A stretch of 64,000 bases of DNA from Clostridium intestinale DSM 6191. GTDB lineage: Bacteria; Bacillota; Clostridia; Clostridiales; Clostridiaceae. Made by a program: the position numbers and the translations under genes. Shown here in pieces: positions 15,608 through 24,529 of this stretch (position 1 is the first letter of the stretch; every line of letters begins with the position of its first letter). Where the stretch lies: positions 523,627-587,626 of the forward strand of contig NZ_FQXU01000003.1 of the NCBI RefSeq assembly GCF_900130055.1. Direction: 5' to 3'. The notes under the pieces were generated by a model. It was given only the letters and a program-made list of their open reading frames with translations, searched no databases and had not been told where the DNA came from.

Positions 15608-16384
15608 CTATTCTTTTCTAAGCACGTCTACTGTATGAGCACTTGCCCCTAGTAAATCAGCTCTTTCGCAAGTTGAAAAATGATAATCCATAAAAAGTTT
15701 AAAGGTTTCATCATCCATTGCATTTATAGTAGACCTCATATAGTTAGCTGGTCCATCAGCTGCTACTAATTTCACTCTTTGAATACCAACAGCTTCATTA
15801 ATCTTATTAATATCCTCAATTCTTACATATTCATATAAGTCTTCTGGTTTAGCCACAACATGAAAATCATCAGTCAGCTTTCCATTTTTAATGCTTTCAC
15901 GAATATTATTTTCCTTAAAGCCATATGTAATTACACTATATTCGTTCATAATGTATGCAACTAAAATAATTCCTCCAGATTTAGTTACTCTTTTTGCCTC
16001 TTCTAGAGCTTTTACTTTATCTTCATGAGTGTATAAATGATACATTGGCCCAAATACCAAAGTCACATCAAAAGTATTTTCTGAAAACCTTGATAGATTT
16101 AATGCTGTTCCTTGATAAGCCTTTACGTTACTTCCTTTTGACTTTAAAACACCAAGATTGTGTTTAACAAGTTCTACTGCTGTAACATCGTAACCTTCAT
16201 TTGCTAAAGCCACTGAGTATCTGCCTGTCCCTGCACCAACATCTAAAATCTTTGCTTTTTTATTATTCCCTAGATATTCATGTATATATTTCATAGAGGT
16301 TAAAAACTCTACTTGTGCATATTTTCTAGTTAACCTCTTATCTTCACAAAACTTATTATAATGTTTCTCTAATTCAATTGTCAT
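15608..16384 (-). CDS. Class I SAM-dependent methyltransferase
   Basis: The 258-residue protein starts at the ATG at 16384, 9 nt after GAGG; a longer frame would begin inside that site. It has motif I (ILDVGAGTGRYS), an acidic end of strand 2 (VTAVE) and motif IV/V (VTLVFGPMYHL), so it binds S-adenosylmethionine. The acceptor is unknown. It is probably co-transcribed with lysR. Confidence 0.88.
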   Translation of the reverse strand: MTIELEKHYNKFCEDKRLTRKYAQVEFLTSMKYIHEYLGNNKKAKILDVGAGTGRYSVALANEGYDVTAVELVKHNLGVLKSKGSNVKAYQGTALNLSRFSENTFDVTLVFGPMYHLYTHEDKVKALEEAKRVTKSGGIILVAYIMNEYSVITYGFKENNIRESIKNGKLTDDFHVVAKPEDLYEYVRIEDINKINEAVGIQRVKLVAADGPANYMRSTINAMDDETFKLFMDYHFSTCERADLLGASAHTVDVLRKE

Positions 16385-16435
16385 ATTTATGTACCTCATT
16401 AATTATTATATTATAAGAAAGATTATACTATATTC

Positions 16436-16678
16436 TTAAAGTTTTCTATAGACAATTTCCTCAATTATCTTTGCCATTTCTTCTGGTGACTCTCTATGTT
16501 TCTTTTCTAACCATCGTGTTGTTATACTCCAAAACCCACCAATATTAAAAAAGTGAGCATAGTAATAACTATCTTGATTCTCTTTTGTAAACGCTACTTC
16601 ATCAGGATTAATATGTTATACCATTACTGCTACTTTTACCATGAATTCAGGTAATCTATCCCCAATAAAATATAGCAT
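16436..16678 (-). pseudogene. Decayed TetR-family regulator (C-terminal remnant)
   Basis: A minus-strand frame reads MLYFIGDRLPEFM..., meets a TAA at 16618-16616, then continues in the same frame through INPDEVAFTKENQDSYYYAH and FNIGGFWSITTRWLEKKHRE to a stop at 16438-16436. The last part is the typical C-terminal end of TetR proteins (W-x-x-x-K/R...SPEEMAKIIEEI). The N-terminal helix-turn-helix is missing upstream. It would have diverged from the hydrolase gene at 16851, so it was probably that gene's repressor. Confidence 0.7.
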
Positions 16679-16759
16679 ATTTGACTTCTAAAGTAATGAT
16701 AAAAAGTTCTACGCCTTTTGGCACACTTTTTAAGTATTGTGCCCATTTTTATCTAAATA

Positions 16760-16788
16760 TTGTAAAATATCTTTGTGAGTATTATACT
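16760..16788 (+). promoter_or_regulatory. Putative promoter of the alpha/beta hydrolase gene
   Basis: TTGTAA (16760-16765) and TATACT (16783-16788) are 17 bp apart, about 60 bp before the start codon. A GTGTGCACA element follows at about 16810 and may be an operator. Confidence 0.55.
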
Positions 16789-16850
16789 GCATTTATAGAG
16801 CTTGGCACAAGTGTGCACATAGGATATTTAATATATTGGGAGGTTATATT

Positions 16851-17735
16851 GTGATAGATATAAAGAATGAATTTGAAAAATATAATAGTATAATGCCAAT
16901 TCAAAATGCAAATATAAACGGAAGTGATTTTTCATATCGTTATTATAAAAATTTACATCCTGAAAATGATGTTACATTAGTTTTTTTGGCTGGTGGTACG
17001 GGGCTTGCTGATGCAGTTTTTCTACTTTGTAGTTCATTTATTAGTAAATATAGCTTACTTACATTTAATTATCCACTAGATTTTAATACAAATGCTAAAC
17101 TTGCAGATGCATTAGCTGAATTACTTTGTCAACTAGACGCTCATAATGTGTATTTGGTAGGTCAGTCCTATGGGGGCTTGTTTGCTCAAGTTATGGCAAA
17201 ACGTCACCCAAGATTATTAAAAGGTTTAATATTATCAGGTACTTGTTCAATGTATAATGATTTGACGTACAGTGGAATTACTAATATAGTGAAATTTATA
17301 AATCCCAAAAAACTAAAAAAGAATCTTATGATAGATAAATTTATCCCTACAAAATTGTTAATTCCATTCCTAAAACTTGCATTTAAAAAGGTTTCCCCCA
17401 ATAAAGAATTTGAACATAAGTTAGCTAGTATAGCTGATATATTAAAAGGATCTATAACAAAAAAATATTGGTATCACATGGATTTACTAATAGGTGACTT
17501 AATGAATGAGTATGGAACTCATAAGCCAGAGGATTTTGAATCTTTCTACGATGAAGTGATGATTATTTTCTCTGAAGAAGATATTATCTTTAGTGATGAG
17601 CTGAAGGATGCTTTAATTAGATTAATGCCACACCCCACTGTCATAAGTAACATGGAGGGTGGGCATCTTGCCTTACTTATAAACCCTGAGGAATATACAA
17701 ATAAGATAACTTCATTTATTTATGAACGAAATTGA
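16851..17735 (+). CDS. Alpha/beta hydrolase
   Basis: The 294-residue protein is taken to start at the GTG at 16851, 7 nt after GGGAGG. An in-frame TTG 15 bp earlier lies before that site. The fold is shown by the nucleophile elbow VGQSYGG (Ser near 101), an acid-strand segment IFSEEDIIF and the catalytic His in EGGHLALL near the C-terminus. The substrate is unknown. The neighbouring TetR gene is broken, so expression may be unregulated. Confidence 0.85.
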   Translation: MIDIKNEFEKYNSIMPIQNANINGSDFSYRYYKNLHPENDVTLVFLAGGTGLADAVFLLCSSFISKYSLLTFNYPLDFNTNAKLADALAELLCQLDAHNVYLVGQSYGGLFAQVMAKRHPRLLKGLILSGTCSMYNDLTYSGITNIVKFINPKKLKKNLMIDKFIPTKLLIPFLKLAFKKVSPNKEFEHKLASIADILKGSITKKYWYHMDLLIGDLMNEYGTHKPEDFESFYDEVMIIFSEEDIIFSDELKDALIRLMPHPTVISNMEGGHLALLINPEEYTNKITSFIYERN

Positions 17736-17777
17736 TAATAAAATTTACTTATATATCAAATTGAAGTAAGCATGAAT

Positions 17778-18257
17778 TTAAGCTACTTTCCTAACTACAG
17801 CTTGAGGCTTAAATATAGTTCTAAAAACCAAACGCACTAATGGTCCTACATAGAAAATCTGTAAAAATAGCGCCATAGGGAAGTTTTTAACTATTGCAGT
17901 CAACCATAATAATGGAATATCTATTGTTAATCCATTATGGAGAATAGTAGCTGCTAAACTCATTAAAGGAGCCATTATGCAAACTGTAAATGATGATATA
18001 GCGAGTATTATAAATATTGGTTTATCTGTTGGTGATACAATTCTAAATGCAAGTTTTTTGGCTAATTTTCCTACTATTAATTTTTCTGCTATAAAAGCTA
18101 TTAAATATATTGGCCACATAGCTAGAATAGCTTGTACAAATGTTTCATATTGTAATCCACCTGTTGCAATAGCAATATTATAAACAGTCATAATATATAC
18201 CATTGGAAATACCATAATTAGTGTAAAGATTATTTCTTCGAATTTTGTTTTTGGCAT
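17778..18257 (-). CDS. DUF2798 family membrane protein
   Basis: The 159-residue protein begins at the ATG at 18257, 6 nt after AGGAGG. It has four transmembrane helices in two similar halves, each opening with a short polar segment and an F-x-x-x-M-s-x motif (FPMVYIMTVYN and IMAPLMSLAATI), the pattern of DUF2798. Function unknown. It is convergent with the hydrolase gene. Confidence 0.8.
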   Translation of the reverse strand: MPKTKFEEIIFTLIMVFPMVYIMTVYNIAIATGGLQYETFVQAILAMWPIYLIAFIAEKLIVGKLAKKLAFRIVSPTDKPIFIILAISSFTVCIMAPLMSLAATILHNGLTIDIPLLWLTAIVKNFPMALFLQIFYVGPLVRLVFRTIFKPQAVVRKVA

Positions 18258-18285
18258 GTTAACCCTCCTAAATAATAAAATAAAA

Positions 18286-18337
18286 AACATGTGGTGCTTG
18301 TGCGTAAATCAGATTTACGTGCAAAGCACCACATGTT
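18286..18337 (-). terminator. Long hairpin, terminator of the HAD gene
   Basis: AACATGTGGTGCTT pairs with AAGCACCACATGTT, and the stem continues through GTAAAT/ATTTAC with a short mismatch. On the minus strand TTTTTTATTTTATT follows. Confidence 0.85.
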
Positions 18338-18387
18338 TCGTTGATTATTATATCAATGCAAATTTAAAAAAGTCAAGAAAATTAATT

Positions 18388-19188
18388 TTAAATTGCTTTA
18401 AATTTCTTTAAGGCTTTAGCTATTCCATCATTATTTACTGCATCAGTAACATAATAAGCGATTGACTTTATCTCATCTGTCCCATTTCCCATTGCTATTC
18501 CATGTTTTACAAGCTTAATCATTTCAATATCGTTTTGAGCATCTCCAAAGGCAAATGTATCTTCTTTTGAAATTCCTAATTTGTTAAATAAGAACTCCAC
18601 TGCTGTACCTTTTGATAATCCAGGAAGATGGATGTCCATTCTGATATTGGCTTCAACATAAGGATGTACACTCCAGTTTTTTGGTAGTTCTTCTTTAAAA
18701 GAAAGCATGTCTTCCTCTGTTTCAAATAGTACTGTAGACATGTTAGCATGTACATCTTCAATCTCCCATGATAAAAATGCATCTTTAGGTTTATCTTTTG
18801 TACCTAAAAATAATTCTCTATGTTTTATATTCAGAGGATTATCTAAATCATTACTCCATGTACCATCAATTCCACTAAATATATATTCAGCATTATATTT
18901 TTTAGACAGGTTTATAATGTATTTTATATCTTCTACTGAAAGACAGTTATCATACAATACTTCATCTTTAAAGACTATATAATTTCCATTACAAAATATA
19001 TATCCATCAAAATCTAAATTAGAAATACTTGTAGGTGCTTTTGATCTTGCAGTTGCTACAACAGTATAATTTCCTTTAGATCTAAACTCATTTAATGCTT
19101 TAACAGTACTTTCAGCAGGTTCCACCATTCCAGAAGGCACATCCACCATAGTTCCATCAATATCTAAAAACGTTATCTTATTTGCCAT
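18388..19188 (-). CDS. HAD-superfamily Cof-type phosphatase
   Basis: The 266-residue protein has HAD motif I FLDIDGTMV (nucleophile Asp near 9), motif II in VVATARS, a type IIB cap, and motif IV FGDAQNDIEMI with the usual following AMGNGTDEIK. Cof-type enzymes dephosphorylate sugar phosphates, FMN or similar small molecules; the substrate cannot be read from sequence. It has its own AGGGGAG site and terminator and appears monocistronic. Confidence 0.93.
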   Translation of the reverse strand: MANKITFLDIDGTMVDVPSGMVEPAESTVKALNEFRSKGNYTVVATARSKAPTSISNLDFDGYIFCNGNYIVFKDEVLYDNCLSVEDIKYIINLSKKYNAEYIFSGIDGTWSNDLDNPLNIKHRELFLGTKDKPKDAFLSWEIEDVHANMSTVLFETEEDMLSFKEELPKNWSVHPYVEANIRMDIHLPGLSKGTAVEFLFNKLGISKEDTFAFGDAQNDIEMIKLVKHGIAMGNGTDEIKSIAYYVTDAVNNDGIAKALKKFKAI

Positions 19189-19293
19189 TTCGCCACTCCC
19201 CTACATTATTAATATATATTAATTCTACCATAAGAAAGTGAATATTTAATTTCTTTATTTGAAACAAGTACCTTCTATTCAACTAATAGTTAA

Positions 19294-19473
19294 CTATACT
19301 ATTTCTCTCTTAAAATAAAACCATTTGCCATCTACACCTGACAATTCCCAACCTTCTTTACCAAGTACATTTAGCTTTTCACTAATTTCCTTATTATATT
19401 TTTTCTTATCTGTTTTAAGTATACTACTTAACTCAATCTGAATCTGTTCAACTCTGTACTCATATTGTTTCAT
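19294..19473 (-). CDS. Small DUF4177-like protein
   Basis: The 59-residue protein starts at the ATG at 19473, 7 nt after GGAGG. It begins MKQYEYRV and ends with a G-x-E-G-W-E-L motif (GKEGWELSGVDGKWFYFKR), characteristic of DUF4177. A second protein of this type is in the ars operon at 51441. Function unknown. Confidence 0.7.
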   Translation of the reverse strand: MKQYEYRVEQIQIELSSILKTDKKKYNKEISEKLNVLGKEGWELSGVDGKWFYFKREIV

Positions 19474-19556
19474 ATAATCCCCTCCAAAATATGGTTTAAT
19501 TCTCAATAATTTAATTTTACAGCTAAGCTTCGTTGAAATGCAAGTATCTATAAAAT

Positions 19557-19599
19557 AAGCAGCCAATAACTTTTCTGTATGATTAGTTATTGACTGCTT
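19557..19599 (-). terminator. Terminator of the hypA operon
   Basis: AAGCAGCCAATAAC (19557-19570) pairs with GTTATTGACTGCTT (19586-19599) with one wobble, followed on the minus strand by ATTTTAT. Confidence 0.75.
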
Positions 19600-19624
19600 A
19601 AAACTTTAAATTATTAATTCTTTT

Positions 19625-19966
19625 TTAACAAGCAATTATCTCTTTAATATTAAATTCCCTTCCGCTCAATATATCAAAATCATCATTTCCACACTTCGGG
19701 CATTTATGATTATTCTCTAAGAGATTAAAAACTTTGTTGCACTCTTTACAGATAGCATTACAGGGTAATACCTCTATTTCAAGCTTTGCATTTTCTAGTA
19801 TTGTTCCTTCTGATGCCATAGGATAACAGGCCTTAATATATCTTGGAACCATAGATGAAATCTCACCTATCTGAAGTACTAGGGTTTCTATTTTTGTTAT
19901 TGAATTTTGTTTTGCAAACTTTTCTACAGTTTTAACTACTTCAATCATAACTCCAACTTCATGCAA
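19625..19966 (-). CDS. hypA: HypA/HybF nickel-insertion protein
   Basis: The 113-residue protein starts M-H-E, the conserved N-terminus in which His2 binds nickel. This requires initiation at the TTG at 19966, with GAGGTGAG upstream. The zinc ribbon has Cys73, Cys76, Cys89 and Cys92. HypA docks HypB and delivers Ni2+ to [NiFe]-hydrogenase or, in some species, urease. It is the last gene of an operon with hypB and an iron-sulfur flavoprotein, but no hydrogenase or urease gene is visible. Confidence 0.93.
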   Translation of the reverse strand: MHEVGVMIEVVKTVEKFAKQNSITKIETLVLQIGEISSMVPRYIKACYPMASEGTILENAKLEIEVLPCNAICKECNKVFNLLENNHKCPKCGNDDFDILSGREFNIKEIIAC

Positions 19967-19982
19967 TTAAACTCACCTCGTT

Positions 19983-22664
19983 CTACTTTGAGAAAACTGA
20001 ACCGATAGATTTTTTAACTTTTTTTACTGCAATTCTTCCTTGACGTTTAATAACATGTTTAATGACAGTAGATTTCATATCCTTAAACTCAACTCCAGCA
20101 CTATCATATTTTCTAACAAGACTAATTGCATCAAATTTACATTTAGTTGTGCATATTCCGCAGCCTACACATTGATATTGATCAACAACAGTTGCACCAC
20201 AGCCTAAGCAACGTTCAGTTTCTCTTTTAACCTGATCTTCTGTAAATGTAACACGTAAATCTTTAAAGGTTTCTTTTGATTTGCTGCCCTCTACATGAAG
20301 AGTTCTTTGTCTTGGTAGACGATCATATCCATCTTTATCTAGGTTTTCTTTATCAAAAGCATGATATTCTCTTTCTCTACCTATAATTAAATTATCTCCA
20401 TGAAGATAACGATGAATAGAGGTTGCTCCTTGCTTGCCTAAGGCTATAGCATCAATTGCAAATTTAGGTCCTGTTACAGCATCTCCCCCTCCAAAAACAT
20501 CTTCTTCTCCTGTTTGATAACTTAGTGACTGAACTTTTAGAGTTTTATTAGGATTTAACTCAAGCTTTGAATCCTTTAATAAATCTCCCCATTCTATACC
20601 TTGTCCAACAGAAATTAGAACATTATTTGTTCTAACTAACTTAGTCTGATTTTCATCAAACTTAGGGTTAAACCTATTATTTTCGTCAAATACAGAAATA
20701 CATTTTTTAAATTCAACTCCAACTACTTGACCATTTTCTTGAATAATTGCTTTAGGCCCCCAGGAATTATTTATTGAAATGTCTTCTGATAAAGCTTCTT
20801 CTATTTCTTCCTCAAGTGCTGGCATTTCTTCTCTACTTTCTAAACAATACATGCTTATATTAGAAGCGCCAATTCTTTCAGCTGTTCTAGCAACATCTAT
20901 AGCAACATTTCCGCCGCCAATTACAACTGCATCACCTTCTAATTTTACTTCTTCACCTAGATTTACTTTTCTTAAAAATTCTACGCCTGTTATTACTCCT
21001 TCAGCATCTTCACCTTCAAGACCTAATTTCCTTCCACCTTGAGCACCAATAGCTAGATAAAAAGCCTTATAACCAAGATTTCTTAGTTCATTAAGAGTAA
21101 TATCTTTGCCTACTTCTACTCCAGTTTTAAATTCTACTCCTAACTCCTTTAAAACTTCTATTTCAGAATTAACTATTTCTTTACCTAATCTAAATGATGG
21201 AATTCCAAGAGTAAGCATGCCTCCAAGTTTATTTTGCTTCTCAAATACTGTTACCTTATAACCTTCAGCTCCCAAGAAATAAGCACAAGATAGTCCAGCT
21301 GGACCACCACCTATTATAGCTATCTTTTCTTCTCTTTTTGCTTTTTTATCTGGTACAAAACGATGTTCTGCTTTTAAGTCTTGATCAGCTATGAATTTTT
21401 TAATTTCATCAATGGCAAGTGGTTCATCTACACCTGATCTAGTACAAGCACTTTCGCATTTTCTTGGACAAATACGTCCACAAACTGCTGGAAAAGGATT
21501 TTCCTTTTTTATAAGTTCTAAAGCTTCTTTATATTTTCCGTAAGATGCCATCTTAACATACCCTTGAACTGCTATATGTGCTGGACATTCTGATTTACAT
21601 GGGCTTGTTCCGCTTTCTTCAACAACCTTTCTAGTTCTATAATTAAAGTCCCATCTATCCTTTCCCCACTGGGTATCATAAGGGGTTTCTTTTTCAACTG
21701 GAGCTTTAATAGGTTCCTTAGTGCAAAGACTTAACCCTAAGGTTAATGCATTTGATGGACAATTCTCAACGCATTCACCACAAGCAACACATTTATCTAT
21801 ATCCACCTGAGAAACGTAATTTGAACGAGACCAATCAGGGTTTCTATAAAGATTTGCATTTCTTAACCCAAAACATGAACAACCACAACAATTGCAAATA
21901 GCTAAAGCATTTCCAGGACCTGATAGATTAGGAATTTGATGCATCAATCCTTCTTTTTCAGCTTTTAAACAAATCTCTCTAGCTTCTTCTTTCGTAACTT
22001 CTCTACCTTTTCCTGTACGGATATAATATTCAGCTGCTGAACCTAAACGTATGCAAATGTCTTCAACAGTATGTCCACACCCTTCGCCAATAACCCTCAT
22101 AGAAGCACGGCAAGCACAATCTGTAACTGCAAATAGCTCATGTTTTTCAATGAGTGTTTCTATTTCTTCATAGGAAGCTTTTCTTGTATCTCCATCTATA
22201 GCACTTTGGATAGGTATAACCCTCATTACACCTAAACCTACTGGAATATTTCCTGCCATTAAAGCACCTAATTTTCTTGTATATTCTTCAAAACATTCAG
22301 CAATTACTGGATACTTTTCTACGTTTTCCTTATTATCAACCATATACTCCATAACACCTGGAACAAAAAGTTCAAGACAGTACACGTCTACACCATCTTC
22401 TTTTTCAACCTTAATAGATCCATCTACAGCCATCTTGTATAAAATCTTCTCAACTTCATCCTCTGGTCTACCACAAAGCTTAGATACTTCCTTGACTGTT
22501 TTAGGCTTACGAATTTCTAAATAAAGTGCTATTTCAGCTTCCTCATCTGAAGTTACAGGTTCTAATATTCTATACTCAGGATCTGTTGGTTTTACTTTTA
22601 CTAACCCACCAGTAATACCAGCAGCAATTTTATTAGATAATTCAAGTACCTTTTTCTTTACCAT
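19983..22664 (-). CDS. Multidomain iron-sulfur FAD/NADPH oxidoreductase (GltD-like) with ferredoxin and winged-helix-like regions
   Basis: This 893-residue fusion has, in order: a winged-helix-like segment (~40-90); a Cys-rich domain (Cys183, 185, 196, 204, then CNCCGCSC at 258-264); a 4Fe-4S motif KCVACGECVENCP (291-303); a GltD-type N-terminal Cys domain (356-407); an FAD Rossmann motif IIGGGPAGLSC (450-460); an NAD(P)H Rossmann motif VIGGGNVAIDVA (581-592); and C-terminal cysteines from ERCLGCG and QCVGCGICTTKC. The build suggests electron transfer between NAD(P)H and a ferredoxin-like partner. It lies between hypB and hypA (16-24 bp gaps), so it is functionally tied to nickel handling in this operon. 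Substrate unknown. Confidence 0.85.
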   Translation of the reverse strand: MVKKKVLELSNKIAAGITGGLVKVKPTDPEYRILEPVTSDEEAEIALYLEIRKPKTVKEVSKLCGRPEDEVEKILYKMAVDGSIKVEKEDGVDVYCLELFVPGVMEYMVDNKENVEKYPVIAECFEEYTRKLGALMAGNIPVGLGVMRVIPIQSAIDGDTRKASYEEIETLIEKHELFAVTDCACRASMRVIGEGCGHTVEDICIRLGSAAEYYIRTGKGREVTKEEAREICLKAEKEGLMHQIPNLSGPGNALAICNCCGCSCFGLRNANLYRNPDWSRSNYVSQVDIDKCVACGECVENCPSNALTLGLSLCTKEPIKAPVEKETPYDTQWGKDRWDFNYRTRKVVEESGTSPCKSECPAHIAVQGYVKMASYGKYKEALELIKKENPFPAVCGRICPRKCESACTRSGVDEPLAIDEIKKFIADQDLKAEHRFVPDKKAKREEKIAIIGGGPAGLSCAYFLGAEGYKVTVFEKQNKLGGMLTLGIPSFRLGKEIVNSEIEVLKELGVEFKTGVEVGKDITLNELRNLGYKAFYLAIGAQGGRKLGLEGEDAEGVITGVEFLRKVNLGEEVKLEGDAVVIGGGNVAIDVARTAERIGASNISMYCLESREEMPALEEEIEEALSEDISINNSWGPKAIIQENGQVVGVEFKKCISVFDENNRFNPKFDENQTKLVRTNNVLISVGQGIEWGDLLKDSKLELNPNKTLKVQSLSYQTGEEDVFGGGDAVTGPKFAIDAIALGKQGATSIHRYLHGDNLIIGREREYHAFDKENLDKDGYDRLPRQRTLHVEGSKSKETFKDLRVTFTEDQVKRETERCLGCGATVVDQYQCVGCGICTTKCKFDAISLVRKYDSAGVEFKDMKSTVIKHVIKRQGRIAVKKVKKSIGSVFSK

Positions 22665-22688
22665 ATTAATACCCTCCCAAAATAACTG

Positions 22689-23360
22689 CTAATTCTCATT
22701 CCACATTTTCACTTCATTACGTATCCACTCTATCCACTCATCCATTCCTTCGCCTTTTTTAGCTGAGATTGGAATAACCTTAATATTAGGATTTAATTTT
22801 TTTACACGTTCTTTTACAGCTTCTAAATCAAAATCAAAATAGTCTAAAGCATCAATCTTATTTACTAAAACAACATCAACAATAGAAAACATTAAAGGAT
22901 ATTTTAAAGGCTTGTCATCTCCTTCTGGTACACTTAAAATCATTGCATTTTTAGAAGCTCCCGTATCAAATTCTGCTGGACACACTAGATTTCCGACATT
23001 CTCTAAAATTGCAAAATCAATTCCCTCTGTTCCAAGACCTAATAACCCTTGTTTTGTCATATCAGCATCAAGATGGCACATTCCACCTGTGTGTAATTGA
23101 ATTACCTTAACTCCTGTTTTTGAAACTGTGTTAGCATCAACATCTGAATCAATGTCGGCCTCTAAAACTCCTATACTCATTTCATTCTTTAAGGCTTCAA
23201 TGGTTCTTAAAACTGTAGTTGTTTTACCTGAACCTGGTGAGGACATAAGATTTAATAAGAAGGTTTTATCTTTCTTTAAATCTTCTCTAAGTAAATCAGC
23301 TTGTCTATCATTATCTTCAAAAACACTTTGTTTAATTTCAAGAATTTTATATTCGTCCAT
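22689..23360 (-). CDS. hypB: HypB GTPase, hydrogenase nickel incorporation protein
   Basis: The 223-residue protein has the SIMIBI GTPase P-loop SPGSGKTT (41-48), the dimer-interface metal ligands Cys95-His96 (TGGMCHLDAD) with Cys127 (ENVGNLVCP), and NKID for guanine recognition. It lacks the N-terminal CxxCGC and His-rich nickel-store segments of some HypB proteins. HypB hydrolyses GTP to drive nickel transfer with HypA. It lies between the DUF5692 gene and the flavoprotein gene in one operon. Confidence 0.94.
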   Translation of the reverse strand: MDEYKILEIKQSVFEDNDRQADLLREDLKKDKTFLLNLMSSPGSGKTTTVLRTIEALKNEMSIGVLEADIDSDVDANTVSKTGVKVIQLHTGGMCHLDADMTKQGLLGLGTEGIDFAILENVGNLVCPAEFDTGASKNAMILSVPEGDDKPLKYPLMFSIVDVVLVNKIDALDYFDFDLEAVKERVKKLNPNIKVIPISAKKGEGMDEWIEWIRNEVKMWNEN

Positions 23361-23384
23361 AAATATTTACTCCTCTACTAGTTA

Positions 23385-24398
23385 TTAAGCTCTCATGTTA
23401 TTTAATTTATTAACCACAACCTTATATTCCCCAAGTTGCTTAATTTCTTTGTATTCGCTAAGGTCTGTATATAGCTCTCCAAGATAAGGATTTCTTTTTG
23501 TTCTAACAACCTTATAAATCATATAAATAAATACCAATACATTTGCAGCTAAGGATGCCAAACTAAATGCGATTAGTGGCAATTGATTATAAGATGAAGC
23601 AACTGCAAAGGCTCCCTTATCTATAAAAGCTGGGAAGGTTTGGGCAAACATACACCATATTGCTAAGGTTTGGGCACGATGTTGAAGCCATGCACCTTTT
23701 CCTGATGTAAAAGCACAAAGAGTTGGTGCTAAAAGTAAAGCAAAACCACAATACCATGAATGTCCTGGAAGACAGTTATAGGTATATGCAAAATTCCATA
23801 GATCATAGGCAACTATCCAAAACCAAAGCATATCTGGCCAAAGCATATCTCTACTATTGTCATTTTTAGTTTTCTTTCTTATGGTAATTCCAATCCAACC
23901 AGTTATGGTTATAATATTCAAAATACCACCTATAGCATTCATGAAATTCCATGGTCCACCAAGTACATACATGCCATCTGCAATACCACCACCAGCATAT
24001 TGAAAACCTACTTGAAAATCACGGGCAACAGCTTCCATTATGTTTATAGCAAGAATAAGTGGTGGGAAACATAAAGCCCATTTTTTATCTGCAAGTCTCC
24101 ACTCCTTACCTGTAAACCTATTTTTAAACTTAAGATGTCTTATACACCAAAAACCAATACATCCAGCTGTAGCAGAATAAACTTTTGCAAGATGGAACCA
24201 GTCAGTATATGTAGTCTCACTAAATACTGTAAACCATAAAACCGAAAGGATTACTGGTAATACAACAAAGCAAAATAATCCCACGTACTTATTTTTTCTA
24301 GCAACTTCGTTAAATACAAAAAGGGCTATAAATATTAATATCCATACTCCCCATACACTTAAAAAAGTAGCTCCTTCAGAGTAATTAAAAACAAACAT
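23385..24398 (-). CDS. DUF5692 family multi-pass membrane protein
   Basis: The 337-residue protein has about eight to nine hydrophobic helices rich in Trp and aromatic residues, with charged loops (RHLKFKNRFTGKEWRLADKK) and a polar C-terminal tail. The best family match by memory is DUF5692, of unknown role. It is the first gene of the operon with hypB, the iron-sulfur flavoprotein and hypA, with GGGGGAG before the ATG. Co-expression suggests a membrane partner for the redox/nickel proteins, possibly a transporter or a redox-linked enzyme. That is inference. Confidence 0.75.
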   Translation of the reverse strand: MFVFNYSEGATFLSVWGVWILIFIALFVFNEVARKNKYVGLFCFVVLPVILSVLWFTVFSETTYTDWFHLAKVYSATAGCIGFWCIRHLKFKNRFTGKEWRLADKKWALCFPPLILAINIMEAVARDFQVGFQYAGGGIADGMYVLGGPWNFMNAIGGILNIITITGWIGITIRKKTKNDNSRDMLWPDMLWFWIVAYDLWNFAYTYNCLPGHSWYCGFALLLAPTLCAFTSGKGAWLQHRAQTLAIWCMFAQTFPAFIDKGAFAVASSYNQLPLIAFSLASLAANVLVFIYMIYKVVRTKRNPYLGELYTDLSEYKEIKQLGEYKVVVNKLNNMRA

Positions 24399-24484
24399 AA
24401 TCTCTCCCCCTAATAATTTGTAAAATCATCCCTTAGTATTAATTTTACATTTATAGCAATTAATTTTTCAATAGACAAAAAAAA

Positions 24485-24509
24485 GAAAGTGTCTACTTTA
24501 AACACTTTC
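24485..24509 (-). terminator. Terminator of the tetR gene upstream of the hyp operon
   Basis: GAAAGTGT (24485-24492) pairs with ACACTTTC (24502-24509), and the minus strand continues TTTTTTTTG. The operon beyond it must therefore have its own promoter. Confidence 0.8.
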
Positions 24510-24529
24510 CTAATATATGAAACTATTAA

